Below the pieces are notes generated by a model, which was not told where the DNA came from, ran no database searches, and saw nothing but the letters and a program-made list of their open reading frames with translations. From Arcuatula senhousia (Eukaryota; Mollusca; Bivalvia; Mytilida; Mytilidae), in contig OZ020304.1 in NCBI GenBank assembly GCA_963971305.1, positions 33,962,502 to 34,026,501 of the forward strand: a stretch of DNA of 64,000 bases, read 5' to 3'. Below are positions 33,721 to 43,931 of the stretch, one piece after another. Positions within the stretch are counted from its first letter, which is position 1. Each line of letters starts with the position of its first letter. The position numbers were made by a program, and so were the translations under genes.

Positions 33721-35190
33721 ATGCATTTAAAGGAGTTTTTAGCAATGCCTTTTGTTTTGTATGAAAGGATACCATTTTCGTTAAACATCATTACAGGACC
33801 CACTTTATCTTACATAGCTGTTATGTTGAACATTGCTGTTTTCATTTTACTATTCTCCAGGAAGATCAGAACACCAGCTACAGTGTTGATGCAAGGGCTA
33901 GCAATATCAGACGGCCTCACAGCACTCTTTTTGTATGGGATCGAGCCGTTTTTCTTGTTGCAAGATTCATATAAGAAGTATGTAGAATTCGAAGATGTTT
34001 TAACCTACCCGCTTGTCACAATGCAATTCCCAGCGTGTGCTTTCCACTACTACTCGTCACAACTTTCTGATCTTTTCCATATGGTATCCGTGTTCTTGGT
34101 GTCATGCCTAGGATTACAGAAGCTTTTGGCAATTTTGGTGCCTATTTGGAGCAGACGAAAGATGAGTAAGAGAAAATCGTTTGTGGTTTGCTGCTGTTGT
34201 TTCTTTTTGTCCACTGTCCTTCATGTTCCACGGAAGATTGTGGTTGCCTTTTCATCCAAAGAGGGCAAATGTAATATAGCCGTTCAAGAACCCGCTCTAC
34301 AACCCTATTTCTTTACCATATATCCTCTAATATGTACCATTCTAATAGGTTTGTCAACGGTTGCCATGGTAGCGTCTACAGTTGTTATTACTGGGAACTT
34401 GTGTTGCCGCAAACAGATTCACAGAAATACGCCGGTTTCCGTCTACAAGAAAAGGTCTGGTACTTTAATAGTAGTCATCATGGTTACATTTGTGCTGACA
34501 GAGATTCCAAAATTGATTCTGAACAAGAATGTTTTTGAAGCTTACTTTTCCTACTCCTTAAAAAAGAATGTAGTTTTTGAACGAATAATGCACGATGTCC
34601 AACGTCACGCCAAAAGCCCGGAATGCGTTAGCTACTTACACAATTTAGAAATGGATGAAACTTGTACAAACAAAACCTTTAGATATGATGTAAGTGATGC
34701 GCGCAAGCTGATAACTGAATCTATTTGGGAATACAGTACCGCGTCGAAAACCATGAAGGTGTCTTATGAACAAGTTTTGAGTGAATACATGGATAAAATA
34801 CTTCAGAATTCATACGCAGAAGCTCGAGAAAGATCGACCGAAATGGCCTGCCAAGATTACAAGTCAGTAGATACGTCAAAGAGTCTGTCGTATTTATATG
34901 ATTGTATGGATTCAGTTCAAAACCAGTTTGACAAGATACTTGTTCCTCTAGTGCTGTCCTTGACACCTTTCAGCGAGCAGATGAACTACATGATGACTAC
35001 GGTCAAAAGGAGTCTCATTTTTGATTTGGAGTCGTTAAAGCTTTTAGCCGAAATCCTCAAACTGTCAACTGTTTTGGGATGTTTGTCCAACCCAATTATC
35101 TACATTTGCCTTAGCGCCAAATTGAGACGCGCAGCTGTAGAAAAACTCTCGTGCAAAACGACAGAAAACTATACAGTGACAAGCCTTTGA
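33721..35190 (+). CDS. divergent class A-like GPCR with very long third extracellular loop
   Basis: 489 residues from ATG 33721, chosen because a strong acceptor (ends 33700) lies just upstream; ATG 33745 is an alternative. TM1 carries N37 (1.50), TM2 has LAISDGL with D64 (2.50), and C106 and C184 are the likely disulfide. The DRY box is absent: the TM3 end reads SCLGLQKLLAILVPIW. TM6 has FVLTEIPKLIL instead of CWxP, and TM7 has a standard NPIIY (457-461). Between TM6 and TM7 lies a loop of about 170 residues (270-440) with four cysteines and an NKT glycosylation site, where 5-20 residues is usual. The TEIP and LGLQK features recall the FMRFamide/sex-peptide-receptor and nematode srw-type groups (inference). 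Ligand unknown. An upstream exon is likely. Confidence 0.85.
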   Translation: MHLKEFLAMPFVLYERIPFSLNIITGPTLSYIAVMLNIAVFILLFSRKIRTPATVLMQGLAISDGLTALFLYGIEPFFLLQDSYKKYVEFEDVLTYPLVTMQFPACAFHYYSSQLSDLFHMVSVFLVSCLGLQKLLAILVPIWSRRKMSKRKSFVVCCCCFFLSTVLHVPRKIVVAFSSKEGKCNIAVQEPALQPYFFTIYPLICTILIGLSTVAMVASTVVITGNLCCRKQIHRNTPVSVYKKRSGTLIVVIMVTFVLTEIPKLILNKNVFEAYFSYSLKKNVVFERIMHDVQRHAKSPECVSYLHNLEMDETCTNKTFRYDVSDARKLITESIWEYSTASKTMKVSYEQVLSEYMDKILQNSYAEARERSTEMACQDYKSVDTSKSLSYLYDCMDSVQNQFDKILVPLVLSLTPFSEQMNYMMTTVKRSLIFDLESLKLLAEILKLSTVLGCLSNPIIYICLSAKLRRAAVEKLSCKTTENYTVTSL

Positions 35191-35901
35191 ACTAGTGAAT
35201 TTTTACAACAAAACTTTAAGATATCATGCACGACTGACAATGAGTCTGCTGCAGTTAAACAAACAGTATTCATACATGTGTTATTTGTGCAAGGTGTGCT
35301 TGTGTAAATCTGAACTAGCAACCATTAAAGAAAAAAAAATTGACCGATTAAATTGGCCAAAGCTAGGGTAGATTGACAGGTTTCTTATTCTTGAAGCAAC
35401 ATGTTTTTGGCGGAAAAAATGGTTGGATATAAATGAAATTTTAATGAAAACTTTGAAGCAAAGTGCCCCCTTAGCCAGTCAGTGCCCTATCCCCTTTTCA
35501 AAGTTACTGGATCCGCCATTGGATTTATTAGCTCGGGTTTGACTGTCTTAATAAACTTATTAGTAGTAGACCTCTTTCGAAACATTTTTGCCTTCCAGCT
35601 AATTTAATTTCAATGTTACTGGTGAGATGTAACTCTTTGAAATAATATGCAAATACATCTACTAAATTGGCACCCGCTTTGGTGCTTTGTATTTTCATGT
35701 GAAACCAGATTTAACTCCCTTTTATCATTTAGTCTAAGAAATTCATAAAATGAAACCCTAGCGCAAAATAATATCTTTGTCGGCTATTTAAACAAGAAGT
35801 ACAAGTAGATAAGCGACAGACCCCAAAACGCCTCCCTTCCTGAAGGTGCATACCAAAAATTGAAAGCCTGAGAATAAAAAAAGCTGGAAAATCTGTTACA
35901 A
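35191..35901. other. 3' flank of the GPCR, no gene
   Basis: AT-rich sequence without ORFs or a clear repeat boundary. Probably includes the receptor's 3' UTR; no single polyadenylation signal stands out. Confidence 0.4.
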
Positions 35902-36673
35902 CTAGAAAATGTGTCTATGAGGCACAGGATGGCCCTCCGGTTCTTGAAATATCATTGACCCTCAATGTGTATTACCTGGGATGTGGACCTTTAGTAATTA
36001 CCAAGAAATTGATCAAAAGTGTTCATGTGTAAAATATAGTTCGCTGTGACCTTATTTCTGGTGGGTGGTGCCATGTTACCATGTTAGTGGTGAAATATCA
36101 TTGACCCCAACATCCAGTATCCAAGTTATGGACCTTAACCAAGAACTTTACCGAAGTCGTTCCGATGCATAAAATATAGATCACAGTGACCTAATTTCTA
36201 TTGGGTGGTGTCATGTTACCCAAGACACATCTAGTGGTGAAATACTACTGACCATCAACATGTAGTTTCTGAGATATGGACCTAAACCAAGAACTTAAGC
36301 AAAGTCATTCATTCATAAAATATAGGTCACAGTGACCTAATTTCTAGTGGGTGGTGTCAACTTACCTTAGACACGTCTAGTAGTGAAATATCATTGACCC
36401 CCAACATCTAGTATCCAAGTTATGGACCTTAACCAAGAACTTAACCGAAGTCCTTCATGCATAGAATATAGGTTACCGTGACCTAATTTCTAGTGGGTGG
36501 TGTAGCCCTACTCAAGACCCATCTGGTGGTGAAATATCATTGACCCCCAACATCTAGTATACGAGTAAAGGACCTTAACCAAGAACTTAACCAAAGTGTT
36601 ACGGACGGACGTACGTACGTACGGAAGGACGGACGGACCTATATGGCCGATCCACATACGTGATCGGGCCATA
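35902..36673 (-). mobile_element. Helentron-like element with about 130-bp core
   Basis: On the - strand the head is TATGGCCCGATC...GATCGGCCATA (36642-36673), followed by an (ACGG)n-complement tract. The body is four or five degenerate units marked by ACCAAGAACTTAACC and GTGACCTAATTTCTAG. The tail has GGGCCAT, complementary to the head, a weak TGTG...CACA hairpin and CTAG followed by T. The 110-codon ORF across its right end is a repeat frame. Confidence 0.62.
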
Positions 36674-36929
36674 AAAAACGTGTGAAAGACGCGTGCACGC
36701 AAACACACACACACACAAGAACAGACATCCGGAATTTTATGTTCCCTCCCTGTGCTACGGCGGCCCGGAACGACGGGGACAAAAGGCCACAATAATACCA
36801 CATATACTTTAACGGGGACTGCTAAAAATGTTATTAACACAAATCACACAGTAAAATCGAGCAACCACATTGATATAAGTACTTAGTTATTTTAGACATG
36901 CATTTACCTGCAGTGCATTTAGAAATAAG

Positions 36930-37090
36930 CGGAGATGTACAAATTTGGCATTTAGATGTCAAAGCTCCGAAAGGAAAAAAAACAGTAAATAGAAACAAGA
37001 GCAACACGAAGAAAGAGACAAAATTAAAACACACAAAAAAAACTATAAAGCGATCAACATTGCGAAGTCATAACAAGAGCGAACTCAGGT
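36930..37090 (+). repeat. degenerate copy of the CCGAAAGGGCAA dispersed repeat
   Basis: Words ATGTCAAAGCTCCGAAAGG, AAGAGCAACACGAAGAAA and AAGAGCGAACTCAGG are shared with better copies near 46700-46805, 61700-61830 and 62010-62045, and inverted copies at 25250-25480 and 45655-45760. Its T-rich complement creates a signal-peptide-like frame. Confidence 0.5.
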
Positions 37091-37250
37091 GCTCCGGAAA
37101 GGTTAGCGCAGTTCCTCTCTTGATGTGCGTGCAATTGTGGACCTAAAAACGAGATGTTACACCGGTACTTGATTATCTGTTGCACAGGTACTTTATTAAT
37201 GTAGTACTGAACGTCTTCTATTGAGAAGGTACTATCAGTACAGTACTTGA

Positions 37251-37666
37251 TTAGGCTGAACGTTTTAATGTGTTGGGTTGGTGGACGGTTGTTGTTCCGG
37301 CCGGCGTTGTGGATGATTGACCAAAGGGCTGGTTGTTGTTGACCAAGGGCTGATGTTGGTCCTGGCCCTTCTGGTGCAGCCCATGGCCCTGGTCTAATAA
37401 AATAAAATGATGTTCAGACTTTTTATTGTAAAATACAATATTCAAATAATTGCAAATATTGTTAATAAATATTAGTATTGGAACTATGGGAACTCGCTTA
37501 GCTTAAGTGAACTTTTCAAACCCTTACATTTTAAATTAAAATATTTTAAGATTTATATACTTTTAAACTTTAAACGTTTCAGAATATTTACTAAAGCGTT
37601 CTGTAAAATATGCAAAGTATGAATATTAAATATGCTTACCTAATAAAATAAAATGATGTTCAGACT
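37251..37666 (-). other. possible last two exons of an unrecognised small gene
   Basis: On the - strand a GT-AG intron can be drawn from 37639 to 37394. The upstream exon ends CATCATTTTATTTTATTAG and the downstream one continues as a Gln/Asn/Thr-rich tail (DQGHGLHQKGQDQHQPLV, ending LKRSA) to a stop at 37251-37253. No family recognised. The last 27 bases of the upstream exon are repeated exactly at the intron end, which makes an intron gained by tandem duplication, or simple repeat slippage, both possible. Confidence 0.3.
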
Positions 37667-38895
37667 GGCGAACACAGTCAAAACTCAGTATTTATAGAAC
37701 TATGTCGCACAGCTGAATCATACCAAGACAATGTTTAGGTCAAATTTGGACATTAGATTCACGTTCTTTCAAAATAGAAACCAAGATATATTACGTAAAG
37801 AGGCAACCAAAGAGAACAAAAGTGTTTGCAATAAATTGATATCTTACCTATAAATCTAAATTTAAATAAGATAAAAGTTCCTTTAAAATTAAGATTCCAA
37901 AATTTGTCCCAAGAAATTATTTCAGAAGTTATATCTATTGATTCAATTTACTTTTAACCTAGGCGAAGCCTAATCATACAAATCCAAGATGTGTTTTGTT
38001 TTTCATGTAACGTTTCCCAACCAATAGAACAAAACTACGAAGTTCTAGAAATACTAATGACATTACTTTTGCGCTCGAGGTTATGCTGAGGTATTATGAT
38101 CCTCAACCTTAATTAACAGTTGCTGATATTGCAAAAGAATTGAACTAGAAACAAGACACGAAAGTGTATCAATGGAATTTTTGTAACTAGATGTTTTACG
38201 AATATACCAGCTTCTTAACATATCCCTCGATTTTCTATTCGAGCGACCTCGCTCGATTTTAATATTCAAAAATTTGTCCGGAAAATTTACTTTGTAAAGT
38301 ATCTTCTTAACATTTCCCTCGACTTAAATCCCTTTCTGAACATATAAATTGCGATTTTTCATTTTGCTATTTTTTAATATTTTTTTTTATTATTTAAATG
38401 ACTAAAAGCAGGATAAATGGGTTTGCTTGCTTAGTTCTAAAATACACAAATGCCGTCATCAAAACACATGCCTTACGTCTGCTGACACCGTTAAGTAGTG
38501 GGAGCATTTGTAGCAATCCTTGGGGAAAATTATAAAATATTCCAATATAATCCATAAAAATTGAAATAACGGTTTCGCAAAGCTTTTCTGATAATAGAAC
38601 ATAATCTAAAGCCAACTTTTGTTTGTTTCAAATTCTGGTGTGCAATCCCTCACAACAGTCAAGTGCGAATTTGCTGCATAGATCTCTAAACTACATAGGA
38701 AGTTACTGTGTCGTGGTGACTCGGTGAAGACACATTTACTTAAACTATTTCTTATGACGTCGCCAATAAGACAAACTTCGCAATCAACTCGTCAAGACTT
38801 CTGGCAGTAAACAGTAGCGATGTTGTCAGTGATATGCCTAGTATTTCTGAAATATTAAGTATCGTCTTAAGTGAACAGCAGTTTACATTTCATTT
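37667..38895. other. non-coding, nothing recognised
   Basis: AT-rich sequence. A short direct repeat (CTTCTTAACATATCCCTCGA at about 38211 and CTTCTTAACATTTCCCTCGA at about 38302) and the hairpin-like ATTCGAGCGACCTCGCTCGA are the only structures I noticed. Confidence 0.4.
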
Positions 38896-38898
38896 ATG

Positions 38899-38963
<65 letters not shown>

Positions 38964-39200
38964 TTTTATTTTATTTTATTTTATTTTATTTTATTTTATT
39001 TTATTTTATTTTATTTTATTTTATTTTATTTTATTTTATTTTATTTTTATTTTATTTTTATTTTATTTTATTTTATTTTATTTTATTTTATTTTATTTTA
39101 TTTTATTTTATTTTATTTTATTTTATTTTATTTTATTTTATTTTATTTTATTTTATTTTATTTTATTTTATTTTATATTTTATTACAATTTATTTTATTT
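38899..39200. repeat. compound (TTTA)n-(TTTTA)n microsatellite
   Basis: About 65 bp of TTTA repeats followed by over 200 bp of TTTTA repeats with a few one-base slips. The two long ORFs of Phe-Ile-Leu-Phe-Tyr type in this stretch are translations of the repeat. Confidence 0.95.
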
Positions 39201-39934
39201 ATTTTTTTTATTATTATTATGTTTAATTTTACACTAAATTGACTTTTTCTTGTCACTTAATCGACATAAAGGGCACATTGAAAGTCAAACATTTTTGTAT
39301 GCCCTCACTAATACATGTAGCATAGACCTGTATACATATTAGAATATGATATTTATTAAACGTTATCAAAATCAGTGAACATGCAAATATTTTTTACCAG
39401 GCATTCTTAAAGTTTAAAAAAAATATATAAGCTTCTGTTTTAAGAAAGCTTCTGGCATTTGCCTGTATACTTCTTCCATGTTTAGTCTAAAAAATAACAT
39501 GTTTCATACAAACGTAACCACTCGAATTATGGTTCAATTTTTAGAGCAAATATTGAGAACAAAATGAGATGCTTAACTAATATAACTCCATCCTATGACA
39601 TTTTTATTTAGGCTAGATATGCAAATTAGATATATATTAATGATCTATAGGTTTGCTCGTAGCTCGTTTCATGGTTAAATTAATTGTCAATACCACTCGA
39701 TCAACTACCATTTATATGTACAATAAAGGTCATTATTGTATCTGAGGTTGTTAATAAAAGTTCCAATATGGTAATCAGCTAAAATGTATAAATTTTCAGT
39801 TGTCTGGCTAACATTTGTATGTTTAACATAGAACCCTTTAGTTCTGCACGTACGAGTCTGTAGCTCTTTATGCTAAAAATGCGCTAAATAAATTGATCGC
39901 GTGCTTTTTTAAATATTTTTTTATATTTTAAATA
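39201..39934. other. non-coding, nothing recognised
   Basis: AT-rich, with no ORF, domain or repeat boundary that I can support. Confidence 0.4.
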
Positions 39935-40256
39935 TGAGAAAGGTTTTTAACCTGTGACGCTCCCGAAGTTAAAACGTATCTAAAATTATTTTATAAGCAT
40001 AGATAATTGTTGCAAATGTTTATAATGCGATATCTATTCTAAAAAATATATTCGAAAATAAAAACAATCTAGCTTTTCTCGTGGGTCACATATGCGCTTG
40101 ATGACGATCGAAATTTTCAAAGCAAAAAGCGTTAAAATGACGCTGAAAGTTCGGGAAAACGAGCGTGATTTACCGGACGTTGAAGGAAAATTCAGCCCAT
40201 AGTACAACTAAAATATTGATATTTCTACCATTATCGCTCCCTTCGGGAGCGTATTA
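39935..40256 (-). mobile_element. 300-bp hairpin-ended repeat, copy 3
   Basis: Same motif order as the copies at 13779 and 14205: hairpin AGGTTTTTAACCT, TGACGCTCCCGAAG, AGCTTTTCTCGTGGGTC, CCGGACGTTGAAGGAAAATT, and terminal hairpin GCTCCCTTCGGGAGC. Confidence 0.62.
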
Positions 40257-42409
40257 CATCTATTTTTCAGCCAAAACACCATCCTACCTTTTTTTAATTC
40301 ATAACACTGTCTTGTCTATATATTTGAAATTTCACCATCGCGACCCCCCCCCCTTAAAAATCAATACAGGCCTCTCCCCAAAACCAAGTGTTCCCATGTT
40401 TAAATTTGGGGCAAATTTTTCAGAACATATTCACAAATTTATTTGAAAAAAAATAATAAAGCGAATTCAAAAGGACTGATGTAGGCCTGAAGTCTTCCAG
40501 CTAGAGATCCATCAGAGCCTCCTCGTTCGTGTTCCAGCGAACAACGATGACCATTGTAATTGTATTTGGTCCTCTGGAGCAGCTAGTGTGTCATGAGCTG
40601 GACAACTCGTGGCAAATACGGAGCCCTCTCTAATCACCGCAGAGACAGTTGTATAGTCGCGACCATAATACCCTATAGTTCGTACGTCGGATGTAAATTC
40701 GTGCGACCAAATTGATGAAAAAAACTGATCGTAGAAAAAATGCAGCTTTTACTAAGAATAACGTTTTATCTAGCCAATGTATTCACATGCAATAAATAAA
40801 TGCAATTATTTATTTATGGCTAAAATAATCTTTTTGAACAATTAAGCAACAAGCATATCAGCAGGAAACATAGGTTCTCAATCATGTCCATTAACCCCCG
40901 CACTGCTTTGAAGGCCTCGCTTAACCACTTCATTTGATCTTAAATTACTAAAATCAAAGCTAGAAATAAAGCTCAATACAACCTGCTTTTAACATGCAAT
41001 ATTTAAGTGCATGTGGCATATAATCAATTGTTAACATGGAGAATTTCCTAGAAACAAAGTTATGCCATAATCGTCCCACGGTGTTGTATAAAATAAATAT
41101 GATACGAGGAAAAAGACAAAAAATAAAACTGACATTATCCAGATATCATAAAAGAATTGAAATACATGACTAATTGCATTCGATTTGGCAGCAATTGATA
41201 AGTTTTAATATCATAAAAAACATATTGATGGAAAGAAGATGCTTTTTCATTGCAATTATATGAAGCGGAAAATCAATCAGAATATTGGCATACTTTCACA
41301 TTTTTTGAAATCACTAAAACATTAAACGATTTTATAATTTCAATGTGCTTACATAAAAAATACTTTTGAAACAAAGGCCAATCAAGTTGGAACGTTATAA
41401 AAGCTGCGGTTTCTCATTAAACATGTATGTGCTAACTTTGGTATTAACTTTTTATTTGCAATAAAGACAATGTCAAACATAATAAAATAATACTTTTGTA
41501 CACTAAAATGGTTAGGTTGAAGGTTATCTATAAAGGTAGCAAAACACTAAACAGTGGTTATCAATCTCAAAAGACAAAATAGTTACTTAACCCATGCAAA
41601 AAAACTATTTTCATGACACAGAAATCTTTGCAGCTTTTGTTTGTCCCTGTCATCCTTTTGTTTATTGTTCTATGTCCAAAAAAGGGTCTTCCGTTGATAA
41701 TTTTGTGATTGGGTTTTAATCTTATATATTGTATTTTTAGCCTTGGGCCAATGCAAGCCTCTGGTGATGCTGAAGACTGCTTGCTGTTTTCTCTTGTGAA
41801 TTCTTTTATATTGCCGTTTCTTTATGTTGGTTGTGGTGTGTACAGTTATTTCATATCCTTTTATCTATTATCTAGTTATAGTCATTGTTTTACTCCCAAA
41901 CAGCACTCATTCGGCTATATCAGGAAGATGAACATATAAAAGAGATGATAAAATGAAAATTAAATGGTGATGATAAAGTGAGAATTAAAAGAAAATGAGA
42001 TGTGGAATAAGTGAACGCGACACAACCTACAATATAAACGTAAATTTAAAACATCCACAATGGAAAACAGCCAGCAGCCTTCAATGTGACCAGTGGTCGC
42101 TGCTCGCTGTTTTTCAATTGGCCCCTGGATTGAAAATAAATTACATATGATTCAAGCCCAATCCTAAAGTGCATTGAAAGACCCTCTTCTTGACAAAAAA
42201 ACAATTAACATAAATTCGACTAAATACAAACATAAGCTTTGATAAAGATTCTGGCTTAGGACAGGCATATTACAAACGAAGTTTTAAGACCAAAGTTTAC
42301 AAAAAATGTTGGCGTCCCACTTCATTGCCATCTTAGGTTCCTGTTTTCGTTTTTTGCTTTTCTGCTAGATAGAATATTAGCTCTTAGCAAAGGTTAAGTA
42401 TGAGGGTGA
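40257..42409. other. non-coding, nothing firmly recognised
   Basis: No gene family is recognisable. A 76-codon ORF at 41709-41939 sits behind a possible acceptor (TATTTTTAG at about 41740) and is hydrophobic (LLFSLVNSFILPFLYVGCG), but nothing supports it as an exon. Confidence 0.35.
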
Positions 42410-42665
42410 TTTTTGGCCGGATTTCACGGAGTGAAAAATTCGGATTATGAAATGGTGAATGTCGGGCGGGCGGGCGGCGTGCCGGCGGGGAAAAAAATCG
42501 TAATAGTTTTCTCAGTAACTACTATTCACAGCCACTTGATATTTGGTATACAACATAAAGGTCGGGTCCCACAACGTGGGATGCGATTTTAGGTCGGGTC
42601 CCACAACGTGGGATGCGATTTTAGGTCGGTCGCTCACCTACTTCCTGTTTAACGAAATCCGGCCA
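42410..42665. repeat. repeat with inverted GGCCGGATTT ends
   Basis: GGCCGGATTTCACGG near 42416 and GAAATCCGGCC ending near 42665 are inverse. Inside are a (GGGC)n tract and a duplicated 37-bp unit, GGTCGGGTCCCACAACGTGG at 42562 and 42592. Probably a short tandem-core element. Confidence 0.55.
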
Positions 42666-42852
42666 TTTTTGTCTTCAACAGATATTTTTTTTATTAATCT
42701 GGGCTCACCAATCGTCCAAATAAAGTCTATTTTTAGGCAAGGACTTTGTTTTGTATATTTAACTATACATATGTTATTTATATGTATAAAACATATAATT
42801 ATATATATAGTTTTAAATATGATATAAAATAAGCAGAGATACAATGAAAGAA

Positions 42853-43931
42853 CCTTAGTGAGCACGCTCACATACCCCACGCGTGCAGCTAATGGACTAT
42901 CAATGTTATCCTTGAGGAATTAGTATCAAGCTACAGGAATCAATAATACTGAATGTTTGTAAAATTGAATGTGCAAGTATTTGAATATCATAACAAAGTT
43001 ATGTCAAATTTCTTAGTCCAAAGGGCCATAACTCCGACAAAAATTTGGGGATAAAAAACTACTTGTAATATACACAACTACTTATCGTGTACTTCTTGCA
43101 TACTAAGTATCATTCAATTCTGTTAAGTAGTTTAAGAGGAGTTGCCATCACAAACTGTAATGATGATTTTCTGCAAATTTCTAAGTCCAAGGGTCCATTA
43201 CTCCCACAAAAATTTGCGAATAAAAAATTCCAGGTAAAATGCACAACTACATATGGTGTACTTCTTGCAAACCAAGTTTCGTTAAATTCTGTTCAGTAGT
43301 TTAAGAGGAGTTGCGATCACAAACTGTAATCATGATTTTCTGCAAATTTCTAAGTCCAAAGGTCCATAACTCCCACAAAAATTTGTGAATCAAAATTCCC
43401 GGTAGTATGCACAACTACATATGGTGTTCTTCTTGCATACCTAGTTTCGTTAAATTCTGTCCAGTAGTTTTAGAGGAGTTGCGATTACAAACTGTAATGA
43501 TGATTTTCTGCAAATTTCTAAGTCCAAAGGTCCATAACTCCCACAAAAATTTGCGAATCAAAAATTCACGGTAATATGCACAACTACATATGGTGTTCTT
43601 CTTGCATACCTAGTTTCGTTTAATTCTGTACAGTAGTTTTAGAGGAGTTGCGATTACAAACTGTAAGTCATGATTTTCTGCAAATTTCTAAGTCCAAAGG
43701 GCCATAACTCCCACAAAAATTTGCGAATCAAAAATTCCCGGTAATATGCACAACCACATATGGTGTTCTTCTTGCATACCAAGTTTCGTTAAATTCTGTT
43801 CAGTAGTTTAAGAGGAGTTGCGATTACAAACTTTGATCACAGACAGACGGACGGACGGACGGAAGGACGGACGGACGGACGGACCAGTCAAAAACATTAT
43901 ACCCTTCGCAACTTCGTTGCGTGGGGTATAA
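42853..43931 (-). mobile_element. Helentron-like element with about 170-bp core
   Basis: On the - strand the head is ATACCCCACGCAACGAAGTT...GGGTAT (43899-43929), then a GTCCGTCC tract. The core is five units of about 171 bp marked by CACAACTAC. The tail has GCGTGGGGTAT (inverse of the head), the hairpin GTGAGCGTGCTCAC (42858-42871) and CTAAGG followed by TT. The core is the inverse of that at 21855-22575. Confidence 0.68.

Noticed and set aside
36508..36840. 110-codon - strand ORF
   Set aside because: It crosses the head and GTCC-type tract of a Helentron-like repeat; low complexity, no domain.
38871..39242. Two long ORFs rich in Phe, Ile, Leu and Tyr
   Set aside because: Pure translation of TTTA/TTTTA microsatellite.
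41709..41939. Possible hydrophobic exon behind a TTTTTAG acceptor
   Set aside because: No matching donor, no family resemblance; not enough to call.
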